Positions 6,761 through 14,742 of a stretch of DNA of 64,000 nucleotides are shown in pieces. Position 1 is the stretch's first letter, and every line of letters begins with the position of its first letter. The notes beneath the pieces were generated by a model. That model saw nothing but the letters and a program-made list of their open reading frames with translations, was not told where the DNA came from and ran no database searches. This DNA comes from a virus. The stretch lies in the IMG/VR virus record IMGVR_UViG_3300007735_000803, positions 93,152 to 157,151 of that record. One strand, given 5' to 3'. The position numbers and the translations under genes were made by a program.

Positions 6761-7992
6761 ACTCATTAGATAAACAATACCAAGCACTCTTACAAGACAT
6801 TCTTGATAATGGTACCAAAAAACAAACCAGAAATGGTGATACACTATCTGTATTCGGTAGACAGATAAGACATAGAATGAGTGCAGGGTTTCCGTTGATC
6901 ACTACAAAGAAGATGTATTGGAAAGGAATAGTTACAGAGCTCATATGGTTTCTCCGTGGCGACACAAACATCAAATTCCTTGTTGATAATGATTGTCACA
7001 TTTGGGATGGTGATGCTTACAAGGCGTATCAAAATAGAGATGGAAAGTGTTATTGTGGCCATACCAATACGTGCGACTGTGGAGATATATCAAAAGAAGA
7101 ATTCATCAATAAAATCAAAACAGATGATGAGTTTGCTAAGAAGTGGGGTGAATTAGGACCAATCTATGGGAAGCAATGGAGAAGATGGACTAAAAAGAAA
7201 ATGTATTTATCAACAGATGGTTCATATGAAAACATTTATGATGAAATGGACCAAACAGTTATAGACCAAATTCTGGGCTTAATTAATGAATTAAAAACAA
7301 ACCCAGATTCAAGACGTATAATGGTTAATGCTTGGAATGTTGGTGAATTAGATAATATGGTTCTTCCACCATGTCATTATGGATTTCAAGTTTATACAAG
7401 AGAGTTGAGTTTTGAAGAAAGATTTAGATTATGGCAAAGTAAATATATGTCACTTAGTCAACATACTAGTGATGATATTAAATTGTTTGAAACGCATTTT
7501 AAAGAAGAAAATGAAAAAACACTTAATCAACTTAATGTTCCAACCAGAGCAATCTCTTTAATGTGGAATCAACGTTCAGTAGATACTTTTCTGGGCTTGC
7601 CATTTAACATCGCTTCCTATGGATTGTTGTTGGAGATAATTGCTAAAGAAGTTAATATGGTTCCTGATGAATTAATTGGAAACTTGGGTGATGTACATTT
7701 ATATTCAAATCATATTGAACAAGCTAAAGAACAGATTGGAAGAGAATTTACACAAGAGGAAATCTTAGAACATTTACAACAGTCTGGTATGGATGCTGCT
7801 AATTATGAATATAGAATGGAATATGTTTCTAAATTACCAAAACGAACAAGAGAACCATATCCATTACCAACCATAACATTACCATCATGCTTACAACCAG
7901 GGTCGGGTAATTGGGATAAGTTAGTGTTTGAAGATTTTTATTTAAACAACTATCAATCACACCCAACCATTAAAGCACTTTTATCGAATTGA
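6757..7992 (+). CDS. thyA: Thymidylate synthase (ThyA type) with insertions
   Basis: Methylates dUMP to dTMP with methylene-tetrahydrofolate. Core motifs are intact: TKKMYWKGIVTELIWFLRGDTN near the N-terminus, the catalytic cysteine in LPPCHYGFQ, and RSVDTFLGLPFNIASYGLL for folate and dUMP binding. At 411 residues it is about 140 longer than typical ThyA; one insertion after DGDAYKAYQ contains CYCGHTNTCDCG, a possible zinc-binding knuckle, and another follows the catalytic cysteine. It works downstream of dut. The last 37 bp of the gene are part of a 49-bp direct repeat. Confidence 0.95.
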   Translation: MNSLDKQYQALLQDILDNGTKKQTRNGDTLSVFGRQIRHRMSAGFPLITTKKMYWKGIVTELIWFLRGDTNIKFLVDNDCHIWDGDAYKAYQNRDGKCYCGHTNTCDCGDISKEEFINKIKTDDEFAKKWGELGPIYGKQWRRWTKKKMYLSTDGSYENIYDEMDQTVIDQILGLINELKTNPDSRRIMVNAWNVGELDNMVLPPCHYGFQVYTRELSFEERFRLWQSKYMSLSQHTSDDIKLFETHFKEENEKTLNQLNVPTRAISLMWNQRSVDTFLGLPFNIASYGLLLEIIAKEVNMVPDELIGNLGDVHLYSNHIEQAKEQIGREFTQEEILEHLQQSGMDAANYEYRMEYVSKLPKRTREPYPLPTITLPSCLQPGSGNWDKLVFEDFYLNNYQSHPTIKALLSN

Positions 7993-8004
7993 TTCATATT
8001 TATA
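7956..8004 (+). repeat. 49-bp direct repeat, copy A (end of thyA plus late motif)
   Basis: Matches 8234-8282 at 46 of 49 positions. It covers the last thyA codons and the downstream ATATTTATA motif. The two copies flank the small targeting-peptide gene at 8018-8251. Confidence 0.9.
7996..8004 (+). promoter_or_regulatory. Candidate late-promoter motif ATATTTATA
   Basis: ATATTTATA, 13 nt upstream of the ATG at 8018, whose product has a capsid-targeting-like N-terminus. No TTG at the -33 position. Confidence 0.45.
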
Positions 8005-8017
8005 ATAAAGATAAACT

Positions 8018-8251
8018 ATGAAAAAATCAGAACTACAACAAATCATAAGGGAAGAAGTTCAAACCATTCTGAACGAAGATAATTTAATGAATAATCCAAA
8101 TGCTTCTCTTAAAGGCAAAACAATAGAAAGTTTCAAGTCAAATGGTAGATATAAAGGATACACAGTTACTTTTACAGACGGTTCATCTATATTAATTACC
8201 GGAGGAGCAAGTGGTGTTACAGGAGACGTATATATCACACCCAACAATTAA
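8018..8251 (+). CDS. Small putative virion protein with targeting peptide
   Basis: A 77-residue protein. The N-terminus MKKSELQQIIREEVQTILNE is closely related to those at 5554 and 54112. The remainder is a short beta-rich domain (GYTVTFTDGSSILITGG). Its 3' end lies in copy B of a 49-bp direct repeat, read in a different frame from the thyA end in copy A. The gene could therefore have been inserted, or could be lost, by recombination between the repeats. Confidence 0.65.
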   Translation: MKKSELQQIIREEVQTILNEDNLMNNPNASLKGKTIESFKSNGRYKGYTVTFTDGSSILITGGASGVTGDVYITPNN

Positions 8252-8282
8252 AGCACCGTTATCGAATTGATTCATATTTATA
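8234..8282 (+). repeat. 49-bp direct repeat, copy B
   Basis: Second copy of the repeat at 7956-8004, three mismatches. It covers the last codons of the small gene at 8018 and an ATATTTATA motif in front of the next gene. Confidence 0.9.
8274..8282 (+). promoter_or_regulatory. Candidate late-promoter motif ATATTTATA
   Basis: ATATTTATA ending 3 nt before the ATG at 8286; part of repeat copy B. If it acts as a -10 box, the resulting transcript would be almost leaderless. Confidence 0.4.
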
Positions 8283-8285
8283 GAT

Positions 8286-8555
8286 ATGAAGGCATTCGTT
8301 AAAAAATTAGTATCAAGTAGTGATGACGTTTCAAGTAAACGAGTTATTGGATTGATTTCATTTCTATTTTTACTTGCCGCGGGCATTGTAGATTTGAGTG
8401 GTGGTACTACATTATCTGCAGATTTCATTGCGGTATTCGGTAGTATAATAGGCGCTACTCTATTAGGAAATGTCATTGAAAAGATAAACAAAAATAACAA
8501 TGACGTCAAATTAAGAATAGAAAGTGAATTTCCTTCCGAAGAAGTTCCAAACTAA
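8286..8555 (+). CDS. Small membrane protein, possible holin
   Basis: An 89-residue protein with two hydrophobic segments, about residues 20-38 and 45-64, a short polar link between them, and a charged C-terminal tail (KINKNNNDVK). Size and two-helix topology fit a small class of phage holins, and it is preceded by the candidate late motif. A lysis gene fragment lies at the left edge of the window, but not adjacent. The holin call is tentative. Confidence 0.5.
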   Translation: MKAFVKKLVSSSDDVSSKRVIGLISFLFLLAAGIVDLSGGTTLSADFIAVFGSIIGATLLGNVIEKINKNNNDVKLRIESEFPSEEVPN

Positions 8556-8566
8556 AATACAATGTT

Positions 8567-8887
8567 ATGAAAAATGATTTGGTAGGTAGATTAAAAGCTG
8601 CTATATTACTTAAGTTAATTCAGTCGGGCGTTGAGCTTCCTACCAGCATGTTGGAATCATACAATTATCATCCTGAATTAGCATCTTCGAATCTTTCATT
8701 GATTCATAAACTAATGATACAATCCATATTAGAGGAAGAGTTTGACATGGATTTTGATAGGATGTTAGTCGATATGGAATCATATGCAGTACGGATAGAA
8801 GATTATGAAGCAGCTGCGAAATTACGAGACTATCATAAATTAATTAAAGAGGAAAGTTATGACAAAACGACTGATGCCGCTAGGTGA
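8567..8887 (+). CDS. UVR-motif-like protein
   Basis: A 106-residue, mostly helical protein. The C-terminal segment FDRMLVDMESYAVRIEDYEAAAKLRD matches the pattern of the UVR (UvrB/UvrC interaction) helical motif, where acidic residues precede Y-E-x-A-A-x-L-R-D. It may interact with a Clp or Uvr-type host protein; UVR motifs also occur in ClpC-type ATPases and their regulators. The gene overlaps groES by 29 nt. Function not certain. Confidence 0.55.
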   Translation: MKNDLVGRLKAAILLKLIQSGVELPTSMLESYNYHPELASSNLSLIHKLMIQSILEEEFDMDFDRMLVDMESYAVRIEDYEAAAKLRDYHKLIKEESYDKTTDAAR

Positions 8888-9176
8888 CCGAGTCCTAGTA
8901 AAAGAAATTAAAAACAAAGAAAACAAAACTCTCGGTGGTATTATCATTCCAGAAACTGTACATAACCTTGATGTCAAACTAGCAACCGTTATTGCAGTTG
9001 GTGAAGGACTATATACACAGAATGGTATAAAGATCCCAATGTCTACTAGAGTGGGAGATCAAGTAATGATTCCGTTCGGGACCGGGCAGGAAGTCAAAGT
9101 AGATGGTGAAGAATATCTGTTGTTCCGTGAATCGGAATTGCTTATGATCCTCGCTGACATAGAGTATGATGCTTAA
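8859..9176 (+). CDS. groES: Co-chaperonin GroES (gp31-like role)
   Basis: A 105-residue Cpn10 family protein: LGDRVLVKEI at the start, the mobile loop with GGIIIPET, a GxGxG-like central part (AVGEGL), VGDQVMIPFGTG and EYLLFRESELL at the end. It forms the lid on host GroEL. In T4, gp31 replaces GroES to fold the major capsid protein; the same role is likely here. GGAAAG upstream of the ATG may assist initiation inside the previous gene. Confidence 0.93.
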   Translation: MTKRLMPLGDRVLVKEIKNKENKTLGGIIIPETVHNLDVKLATVIAVGEGLYTQNGIKIPMSTRVGDQVMIPFGTGQEVKVDGEEYLLFRESELLMILADIEYDA

Positions 9177-9185
9177 GAATATCTT

Positions 9186-9266
9186 ATGATGCCTTTCTAT
9201 TGGGTATGTTTTGCTTTGATTTTAATCATAATTGCGTGGTTACTTATAACTAATTTAAATGACTGA
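9186..9266 (+). CDS. Tiny single-span membrane peptide
   Basis: A 26-residue frame starting MMPFYWVCFALILIII and ending in LND, so nearly all of it is one hydrophobic helix. Ten nt after groES. Short, but the composition is typical of small phage membrane peptides. Confidence 0.4.
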   Translation: MMPFYWVCFALILIIIAWLLITNLND

Positions 9267-9402
9267 ACTGTTACATTTGTTAGGTTTGTGCAATGATTCT
9301 TTTTCACATCCCGATCTTATCAACTTGTTAGTATCAACTAATTATTCTATATTAGATACTATATCAATATTATGGACGCGAATCAGATTAATAAAACAAT
9401 AA
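9259..9402 (+). CDS. Uncertain small reading frame
   Basis: A 47-residue frame starting with ATG that overlaps the previous small gene by 8 nt and extends 31 nt into the next. It contains SHPDLINLLVSTNYSILD. A strong promoter for the next gene lies inside it, so it may be non-coding. Kept as a low-confidence candidate. Confidence 0.25.
   Translation: MTELLHLLGLCNDSFSHPDLINLLVSTNYSILDTISILWTRIRLIKQ
9325..9355 (+). promoter_or_regulatory. Bacteroidota-type promoter for the gene at 9372
   Basis: TTG at 9325-9327, 20-nt spacer, TATATTAG at 9348-9355, 16 nt upstream of ATG 9372. It supports that ATG as the true start. Confidence 0.6.
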
Positions 9403-9767
9403 AGGAATCCAAAGTCAATACTGACTTGATTTCAGATGGATATCATACTTTCGGAGAACTGTACAACCATCGAATTGAATTGTACATTAACTTATGCAAG
9501 ATGTTTTCAGCTGACGAATCATTATTTAGTCCGATTGTTTGGAGAAGCAAAAAACATTCCGATGGTGATGAGTGGGATGGTTGGTTTATTTTAGGAATTA
9601 ATGCGATTCCAGGAAACCAGATTACTTATCATTTACCAGATTCCAAGTGGGATGATTGCAGTTTTGCTATCGATTTAGAACATGCGCCTAAATTTGATGG
9701 CCACACTTCTGACGATGTTCTACAACGTTTAAAAGATTTAACTGATGAGTATTTAGAATTTGAATGA
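9372..9767 (+). CDS. Conserved phage protein, DGYHTFGELYxHR family
   Basis: A 131-residue acidic protein. The sequence ISDGYHTFGELYNHRIEL, then DEWDGWFILGI, ITYHLP, and FDGHTSDDVLQRL is a pattern I recognise from a widespread but uncharacterised phage and prophage family. No catalytic assignment is possible. The gene ends in ATGA overlap with the ClpP-like gene. Confidence 0.7.
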   Translation: MDANQINKTIKESKVNTDLISDGYHTFGELYNHRIELYINLCKMFSADESLFSPIVWRSKKHSDGDEWDGWFILGINAIPGNQITYHLPDSKWDDCSFAIDLEHAPKFDGHTSDDVLQRLKDLTDEYLEFE

Positions 9768-10339
9768 TTATGGCACGTAAAGAGAAACAGAGTATCGATA
9801 AAGATAATTTATCCAGAACGATCATATTATCCGGTGAGGTGAACCATGAGAACGTGGCCGATATGATACAGACAATATGCGATATAAATGATGAAGACGA
9901 TTCTTCTGAAGAATCTGTGGTAGGTTATGAACGCAAACCGATTCGTATTATTATCAATAGCCCCGGTGGTACTATATATGATGGGTTTGGATTGATTGGC
10001 GTTATTGAAACATCTAAGACTCCAGTACATACAATATGTTATGGCCATGCTATGTCGATGGCACTATTAATTTTAGTTTCTGGTCATAAAAGGTTCGGTC
10101 ATTCATTAGCAACATATATGTATCATGAATGTTTGGATACTCCCGTACAGGAAAAGCTATCGACATTAAAAGAGAATTTAGAAGAGACTGCTCGAATTAT
10201 GGCACAGTATGATAATTACTTAATCTCGAAAACGGCCATAAAACGTAAGCAGTTAGATACGATAAAACGTACTAAATTAGATTGGTATATATCCTCAGAA
10301 GAAGCACTACGATATAAGTTTATTGACGAAATTATTTAA
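9764..10339 (+). CDS. ClpP-like serine protease / head maturation-type peptidase
   Basis: A 191-residue ClpP/crotonase-fold peptidase. IINSPGGTIYDG forms the oxyanion region, the nucleophile serine is in GHAMSMALLI, and the histidine in MYHECL; a C-terminal Asp is not obvious. N-terminal residues 1-40 are variable. ClpP-like enzymes in phages act either as prohead proteases or as replacements for host ClpP. A ClpS-like adaptor is encoded at 49761, which favours a link to the host Clp system. Starts at 9764 or 9770 are both possible. Confidence 0.8.
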   Translation: MIMARKEKQSIDKDNLSRTIILSGEVNHENVADMIQTICDINDEDDSSEESVVGYERKPIRIIINSPGGTIYDGFGLIGVIETSKTPVHTICYGHAMSMALLILVSGHKRFGHSLATYMYHECLDTPVQEKLSTLKENLEETARIMAQYDNYLISKTAIKRKQLDTIKRTKLDWYISSEEALRYKFIDEII

Positions 10340-10358
10340 TCACAAAACAAAAACAAAA

Positions 10359-10577
10359 ATGAGTCTCAGAAACAATCCGATGGCCCAATTGGCTGTCTAC
10401 AATTCGCGGAAACGTACGGGCGATGCTCGTAAAATTCAAGAACGTATGGGTGATGCTTACTCAGTATCATTCATCTCAAAGGTTCTGCGTGCTGAAAGTT
10501 ATAACAAAGCAATCATCAGCAATGCTTATAACTTAGCACGTCGTCGTACTAAGAACTCCGATATGGTGAGTGCTTAA
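10359..10577 (+). CDS. Small basic conserved phage protein
   Basis: A 72-residue, Arg/Lys-rich helical protein starting MSLRNNPMAQLAVYNSR and containing GDARKIQERMGDAYSVSFISKVL. I chose this ATG because the longer frame from 10323 would overlap the ClpP-like gene. High charge suggests nucleic-acid binding. A strong terminator follows directly. Confidence 0.6.
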   Translation: MSLRNNPMAQLAVYNSRKRTGDARKIQERMGDAYSVSFISKVLRAESYNKAIISNAYNLARRRTKNSDMVSA

Positions 10578-10587
10578 TCCGTAATAC

Positions 10588-10630
10588 AAAATAAAGGGAG
10601 AGTTTCTCCCTTTATTTTATTTTTTTTTTA
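10588..10630 (+). terminator. Rho-independent terminator
   Basis: A perfect 14-bp stem (10588-10601 with 10605-10618) with a GTT loop, core AAAGGGAGA/TCTCCCTTT, followed by a long T-run to 10629. It closes the transcription unit from the 9.3-10.6 kb genes. Confidence 0.9.
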
Positions 10631-10639
10631 TCCTACTAC

Positions 10640-10648
10640 ATATTTATT
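10640..10648 (+). promoter_or_regulatory. Candidate late-promoter motif ATATTTATT
   Basis: ATATTTATT directly after the terminator and 5 nt before the ATG at 10654, so it is the only promoter-like signal available to that gene. Confidence 0.45.
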
Positions 10649-10653
10649 AATAT

Positions 10654-11019
10654 ATGGAACAGTTCGTTAAACTAATATCGCATTTAATGCACTCTAGAAC
10701 ACAGACTCATGTGTTTCATTTACAAACTAATTCTTATGCCGAGCATGTTGCTTTAGGCGCATATTACGATGGTATTGTAGGATTAGTTGATGGGTTGGTA
10801 GAATCGTACCAAGGTAAGTACGGTATTTTAGAAGGATATCAAAGCTATAATGTTATTCAATACAGCGGAAAAGCGACTGTTATCGGATATTTGAAAGCAC
10901 TCCTTTCAATTATCAGTAGCACCAGGTCTGCAATACAAGATTCATATATTCAGAATCAGATCGATACTGTTGAAGAGTTGGTGAATAGTACTCTTTATAA
11001 GCTTCGCTTTTTAAGTTAA
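10654..11019 (+). CDS. Dps/ferritin-like four-helix phage protein
   Basis: A 121-residue helical protein. HVFHLQTNSYAEHVALGAYYDGIVGLVDGLVESYQGKYG places His, Glu and Asp residues in the pattern of Dps-like di-iron proteins, and matches a DUF5856-type phage family as I recall it. Iron binding is plausible but unproven. It has its own candidate late motif, in keeping with a virion or late function. It could protect DNA or store iron. Confidence 0.6.
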   Translation: MEQFVKLISHLMHSRTQTHVFHLQTNSYAEHVALGAYYDGIVGLVDGLVESYQGKYGILEGYQSYNVIQYSGKATVIGYLKALLSIISSTRSAIQDSYIQNQIDTVEELVNSTLYKLRFLS

Positions 11020-11026
11020 TTTTATT

Positions 11027-11530
11027 ATGAACAGGTTATACGATACAAATACGATACATAAGAAAGTACAATCCGTAGCACACCAGCTAAACACCGTACT
11101 GCGTTCTAAAACTCCAAACGATATACCGTTATTTATATGTGTATTGAATGGAGCATATATGTTTTTTGATTCATTAACCAAAGAAATCAATATACCACAT
11201 GAAGTTGATTTTATTCGATTGAAATCGTATCAAGGAACAGAACGTGGTACGGTTGAAATGACAAAAGATATTGAAACGGACATATCTGATAGAACGGTTG
11301 TTATTGTAGATGATATTTGCGATTCTGGCAATACACTTGTATTCCTTAAAGAACATCTCTTAAAACATAATCCGAAGCATATCATTACAGTTACTATGTT
11401 AACCAGGAAATCATCTCCTAAAATTGTTGATTACTCCTGTTTTGAGATTGAAAACGATGCCTGGGTTTATGGTTACGGTTTAGATCTAAATGGATCGTTA
11501 CGTAATTTAGAGAATATTTACGTACAATAA
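11027..11530 (+). CDS. Hypoxanthine/guanine phosphoribosyltransferase-like enzyme
   Basis: A 167-residue type I phosphoribosyltransferase. The PRPP-binding motif VVIVDDICDSGNTL is complete, preceded by VLNGAYMFF and VDFIRLKSYQGT, as in Hpt, and followed by a purine-contact region (WVYGYGLDLNG). It should join a purine base to PRPP for salvage. Because the phage also makes 7-deazapurines, a role in supplying or recycling modified bases is possible but unsupported. It sits just before folE. Confidence 0.88.
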   Translation: MNRLYDTNTIHKKVQSVAHQLNTVLRSKTPNDIPLFICVLNGAYMFFDSLTKEINIPHEVDFIRLKSYQGTERGTVEMTKDIETDISDRTVVIVDDICDSGNTLVFLKEHLLKHNPKHIITVTMLTRKSSPKIVDYSCFEIENDAWVYGYGLDLNGSLRNLENIYVQ

Positions 11531-11561
11531 TTGTAAGTTTATTTTATTTTTACTATATTCA
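11531..11561 (+). promoter_or_regulatory. Bacteroidota-type leaderless promoter for folE
   Basis: TTG at 11531-11533, 20-nt spacer, TATATTCA at 11554-11561, ending 4 nt before the folE ATG. Confidence 0.65.
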
Positions 11562-11565
11562 TGTT

Positions 11566-12201
11566 ATGATACTTTTAAAGAATTCAAATGACAACATTCC
11601 GTTAAGCGAAAAGGAACGTCGTCGTATTATCAAACGTGCCGAAAAGGCATATGCAAAATATCTTGATGCTTTAGGTTTTGATTGGAGGAATGACCCCAAT
11701 ATGTCTGATACTCCGCATCGTGTTGCGAAGGCGTATGTAGAGGACTTAATTGTAGGTTGTTATACTGATAAGCCTAAAATTACTGCATTTGATAATGTCA
11801 ATGGATATGATGGGATTGTCTTTCAGGGAAAAATTGACGTAAAATCCATATGCAGCCACCACCATTTGCCATTCGTAGGCAAAGCATATGTTGCATATAT
11901 TCCAGACTCTACAGGAAAGATAATTGGTCTGAGTAAATTAAATCGAACTGTTGAGTGGTTTTCACGTAGACCGCAGGTTCAAGAAAATCTGACTCAGCAG
12001 ATTCATTCCTTCCTGGATGAAACGATACAGGGGAATAAGGGTATTGCTGTTATGATTGAGGCTGAGCATCAGTGTGCATGTATACGAGGAGTAAAGCATG
12101 ATAGTATGATGATTACTTCTAAACTGTCTGGCGGTTTTATTGAAACTCCAGCAGTACGTGAAGAGTTTTATAATTTCGTTAAACGTTTTGAGGGTAAATA
12201 A
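11566..12201 (+). CDS. folE: GTP cyclohydrolase I
   Basis: Converts GTP to 7,8-dihydroneopterin triphosphate, the first step toward both folate and 7-deazaguanine. At 211 residues it has the usual FolE motifs: DTPHRVAKAY, CSHHHLPFVGKAYVAYIP with zinc-binding Cys/His, GLSKLNR, QVQENLTQQI, and C-A-C-I-R-G near the C-terminus for the third zinc ligand. All zinc ligands are present. It feeds QueD (51117) and QueE (4611). Leaderless promoter upstream; DNA polymerase follows 3 nt later. Confidence 0.95.
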   Translation: MILLKNSNDNIPLSEKERRRIIKRAEKAYAKYLDALGFDWRNDPNMSDTPHRVAKAYVEDLIVGCYTDKPKITAFDNVNGYDGIVFQGKIDVKSICSHHHLPFVGKAYVAYIPDSTGKIIGLSKLNRTVEWFSRRPQVQENLTQQIHSFLDETIQGNKGIAVMIEAEHQCACIRGVKHDSMMITSKLSGGFIETPAVREEFYNFVKRFEGK

Positions 12202-12204
12202 TTA

Positions 12205-14718
12205 GTGTACCAATCAATATATTACAATCGAAAGTCTGGTGTCGTACACTTGTGGGACGATGAAAAGGGACATTTACAATTTCAATATAAACCGTATGCC
12301 TATAAAGTAGATAGTTCAGGTGAGTTTACTACAATTGACGGTAAACGAGTTAGGCGTGTAGGTAAATGGTCGAAGGAAGATGTTGAAGCGGGGTTGATAT
12401 ATGAATCAGATGTTCCGGTAGATACTAGGATACTAATCGATCACTATACAGACTCCGATAATATATCAACCAACCACAGGATATTGAATATCGATATTGA
12501 GGTTGATTCCACAAAAAACTATCCGGACCTGGATAATCCTGTAAATGCAATTACGGCTATCTCTCTAGAATTCAAACCTAGTAGAAAAGAGATATGTTTC
12601 ATTTTAGATCCTGAAAGTAAGATACAATCATATGAGGGTGATGGTGTAATGATCCGTTCATGTAAAGATGAGCAGGATCTTTTACTTTCTTTCCTGGCAG
12701 TATATTCGAAATACAAACCTACCGTTATAACCGGATGGAATATTGATTTCTTTGATATACCATATCTGTGTGGTAGACTACAGTATCTGCTGGGTGAAGA
12801 TGCAATGAAAACATTAAGTCCAATTGGTATTGTAGAGAGAAAGTACGAATCTAGTATATACGAGATTGCTGGCGTCAATTGTTTAGATTATCTGGCATTG
12901 TATAAGAAATTTACTCCCAATGAGGAACCTTCATACACACTAGATGCTATTGCAAAGAAGATAATTGGTAAAGGAAAGACTGAATATACCGGTACTTTAG
13001 ATGACTTGTATCGTAACGATATTGAGAAGTTTATTGAGTATAACCTGAATGACGTTAGGTTGGTTAGTGGTATCGATGATAAGTTAGATTACATTGACAT
13101 CACAATGAAATTGTGTCACAAGGGACATGTACCATACAGTGCAATATGGCACTCTTCTAGGTACTTGGATGGTGCACTGCTTACTTATATGAAACGTATT
13201 GGTATTGTAGGTCCGAACGGTCCTGCAAGAGTTGAACGTAGAGATGATGAAGAACAGGAAACGGCAGAGGGTGCATATGTAAAGCCGCCTATTCCGGGAA
13301 GATATAAATGGATGACTGCATTGGATGCTACATCTCTGTATCCGTCAGTTATCATGACATGTAATATTTCTGGTGAGACCCTAATAGGAAAGTTAGAGGA
13401 GTGGGTCAATGTTAGTATGATGGCTAAACATAAAGGCATTGAGACTAATCCATCTAAACTTACATTCAAATACCGTAATGGTAAGCTTCAACTGTTTACA
13501 CTAGATGAGTTTAAAAAATGGTTACATACTAATCAGTATTGTGTTGCGGGTAATGGTGCAGTATATATTACGAAGAATAAAGGATTCATCCCTGCAATCC
13601 TAGAGAAATGGTTTGAAGAAAGGGTTGAATATAAACGTTTAATGGTTAAGTATGCCAAAGAAGGTAATGCTTCAATGGAATACTATTATGATTCATTGCA
13701 GTACGTTACCAAGATCCTGTTGAACTCTATGTATGGTGTTTTAGGTTTGAGTTCATTCAGGTTTTATAATATTGATAATGTAGAAGCGGTGACCATCACT
13801 GGACAGGATGCACTTCGCTTTGCAGATATAATGGGTAACTATTACATCAAGAATACATATAAGGTAGATTCTAATGAAGATTATTGTAAGTATTCTGATA
13901 CTGATAGTTGCTATTTCCAATTGGATAAGATAATCAAACATAATGGTGACGAGGTATCGCAGATACGTGATATGTCGGCTAAATTGGCAGAGTTCATTAA
14001 TAGTAACTTAGAATTGTTTGCAACAAATCATTTATTCACAAACAATAATCGGTTAGTGTTTAAAGAGGAATCGATTATCAGTTCCGGTTTCTGGATTGCT
14101 AAGAAGCGATATGCCTATCACAAAATATTTGACTTAGAGAAAGGTATTCCTGCAGATAAAGTGGTAGTGAAAGGACTGGATGTTGTTCGTAGTAATTTCC
14201 CGAAAATGTTTAGAAATTACATGAATTCAATGCTAAGTGATATTCTTAAATTTGTAGATAAAGATACCATTGATAGGAAGCTTCTTGATTTTAAACGGTC
14301 AATACCAGAGCAGGATGTCTTAGATATCGCAAAGCCGACATCAGCCAAGAATTTAGATAGTTTTAAATGCAACGGATTACAGTTCAAAAAAGGTACTCCT
14401 GCACATATTAAGGCAGCATTGGCATATAACCATATGTTAAAACTACATAACTTGGATTCTATCTATCCACCAATTAAAAGCGGTGGTAAGATTAAATGGA
14501 TACATTTGATTCCAAACCAATATGGATTAGAAGTAATTGCATTTACAGGTAATTCAGATCCTCCATCCATTATGGACTTTATTCGAAAGAATATTGATTA
14601 TACTGAAACATTCAGATCCAATTTGGAAAACAAATTACAATCATTTTATGATGCGTTGAATTTCGGAAAATTACCTGATGAATCGCAAAAAATAGTTTCC
14701 AGCTTTTTTGATTTTTAA
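12205..14718 (+). CDS. Family B DNA polymerase (T4 gp43-like)
   Basis: Replicative polymerase of 837 residues, starting with GTG three nt after folE. The 3'-5' exonuclease is present (ILNIDIEVD near residue 95; TGWNIDFFDIPYL; YNLNDVRL). Polymerase motif A is LDATSLYPSVIM, motif B is KILLNSMYGVLG, and motif C is YSDTDS, so both catalytic aspartate sites are intact. It works with the sliding clamp and clamp loader at 18930-21292. No intein or intron was seen. The promoter for the next operon is inside its last codons. Confidence 0.96.
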   Translation: MYQSIYYNRKSGVVHLWDDEKGHLQFQYKPYAYKVDSSGEFTTIDGKRVRRVGKWSKEDVEAGLIYESDVPVDTRILIDHYTDSDNISTNHRILNIDIEVDSTKNYPDLDNPVNAITAISLEFKPSRKEICFILDPESKIQSYEGDGVMIRSCKDEQDLLLSFLAVYSKYKPTVITGWNIDFFDIPYLCGRLQYLLGEDAMKTLSPIGIVERKYESSIYEIAGVNCLDYLALYKKFTPNEEPSYTLDAIAKKIIGKGKTEYTGTLDDLYRNDIEKFIEYNLNDVRLVSGIDDKLDYIDITMKLCHKGHVPYSAIWHSSRYLDGALLTYMKRIGIVGPNGPARVERRDDEEQETAEGAYVKPPIPGRYKWMTALDATSLYPSVIMTCNISGETLIGKLEEWVNVSMMAKHKGIETNPSKLTFKYRNGKLQLFTLDEFKKWLHTNQYCVAGNGAVYITKNKGFIPAILEKWFEERVEYKRLMVKYAKEGNASMEYYYDSLQYVTKILLNSMYGVLGLSSFRFYNIDNVEAVTITGQDALRFADIMGNYYIKNTYKVDSNEDYCKYSDTDSCYFQLDKIIKHNGDEVSQIRDMSAKLAEFINSNLELFATNHLFTNNNRLVFKEESIISSGFWIAKKRYAYHKIFDLEKGIPADKVVVKGLDVVRSNFPKMFRNYMNSMLSDILKFVDKDTIDRKLLDFKRSIPEQDVLDIAKPTSAKNLDSFKCNGLQFKKGTPAHIKAALAYNHMLKLHNLDSIYPPIKSGGKIKWIHLIPNQYGLEVIAFTGNSDPPSIMDFIRKNIDYTETFRSNLENKLQSFYDALNFGKLPDESQKIVSSFFDF

Positions 14719-14738
14719 AGAAAAATTTTATATATTTA
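14708..14738 (+). promoter_or_regulatory. Bacteroidota-type leaderless promoter for the dpdA operon
   Basis: TTG at 14708-14710 in the last DNA polymerase codons, 20-nt spacer, TATATTTA at 14731-14738, then 4 nt to the ATG at 14743. It should drive the four-gene unit ending in dpdA. Confidence 0.65.
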
Positions 14739-14742
14739 ACTT

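Noticed and set aside
8567-8887. UvrB or UvrC protein
   Set aside because: Only the short UVR helical motif is present; nuclease and helicase domains are absent.
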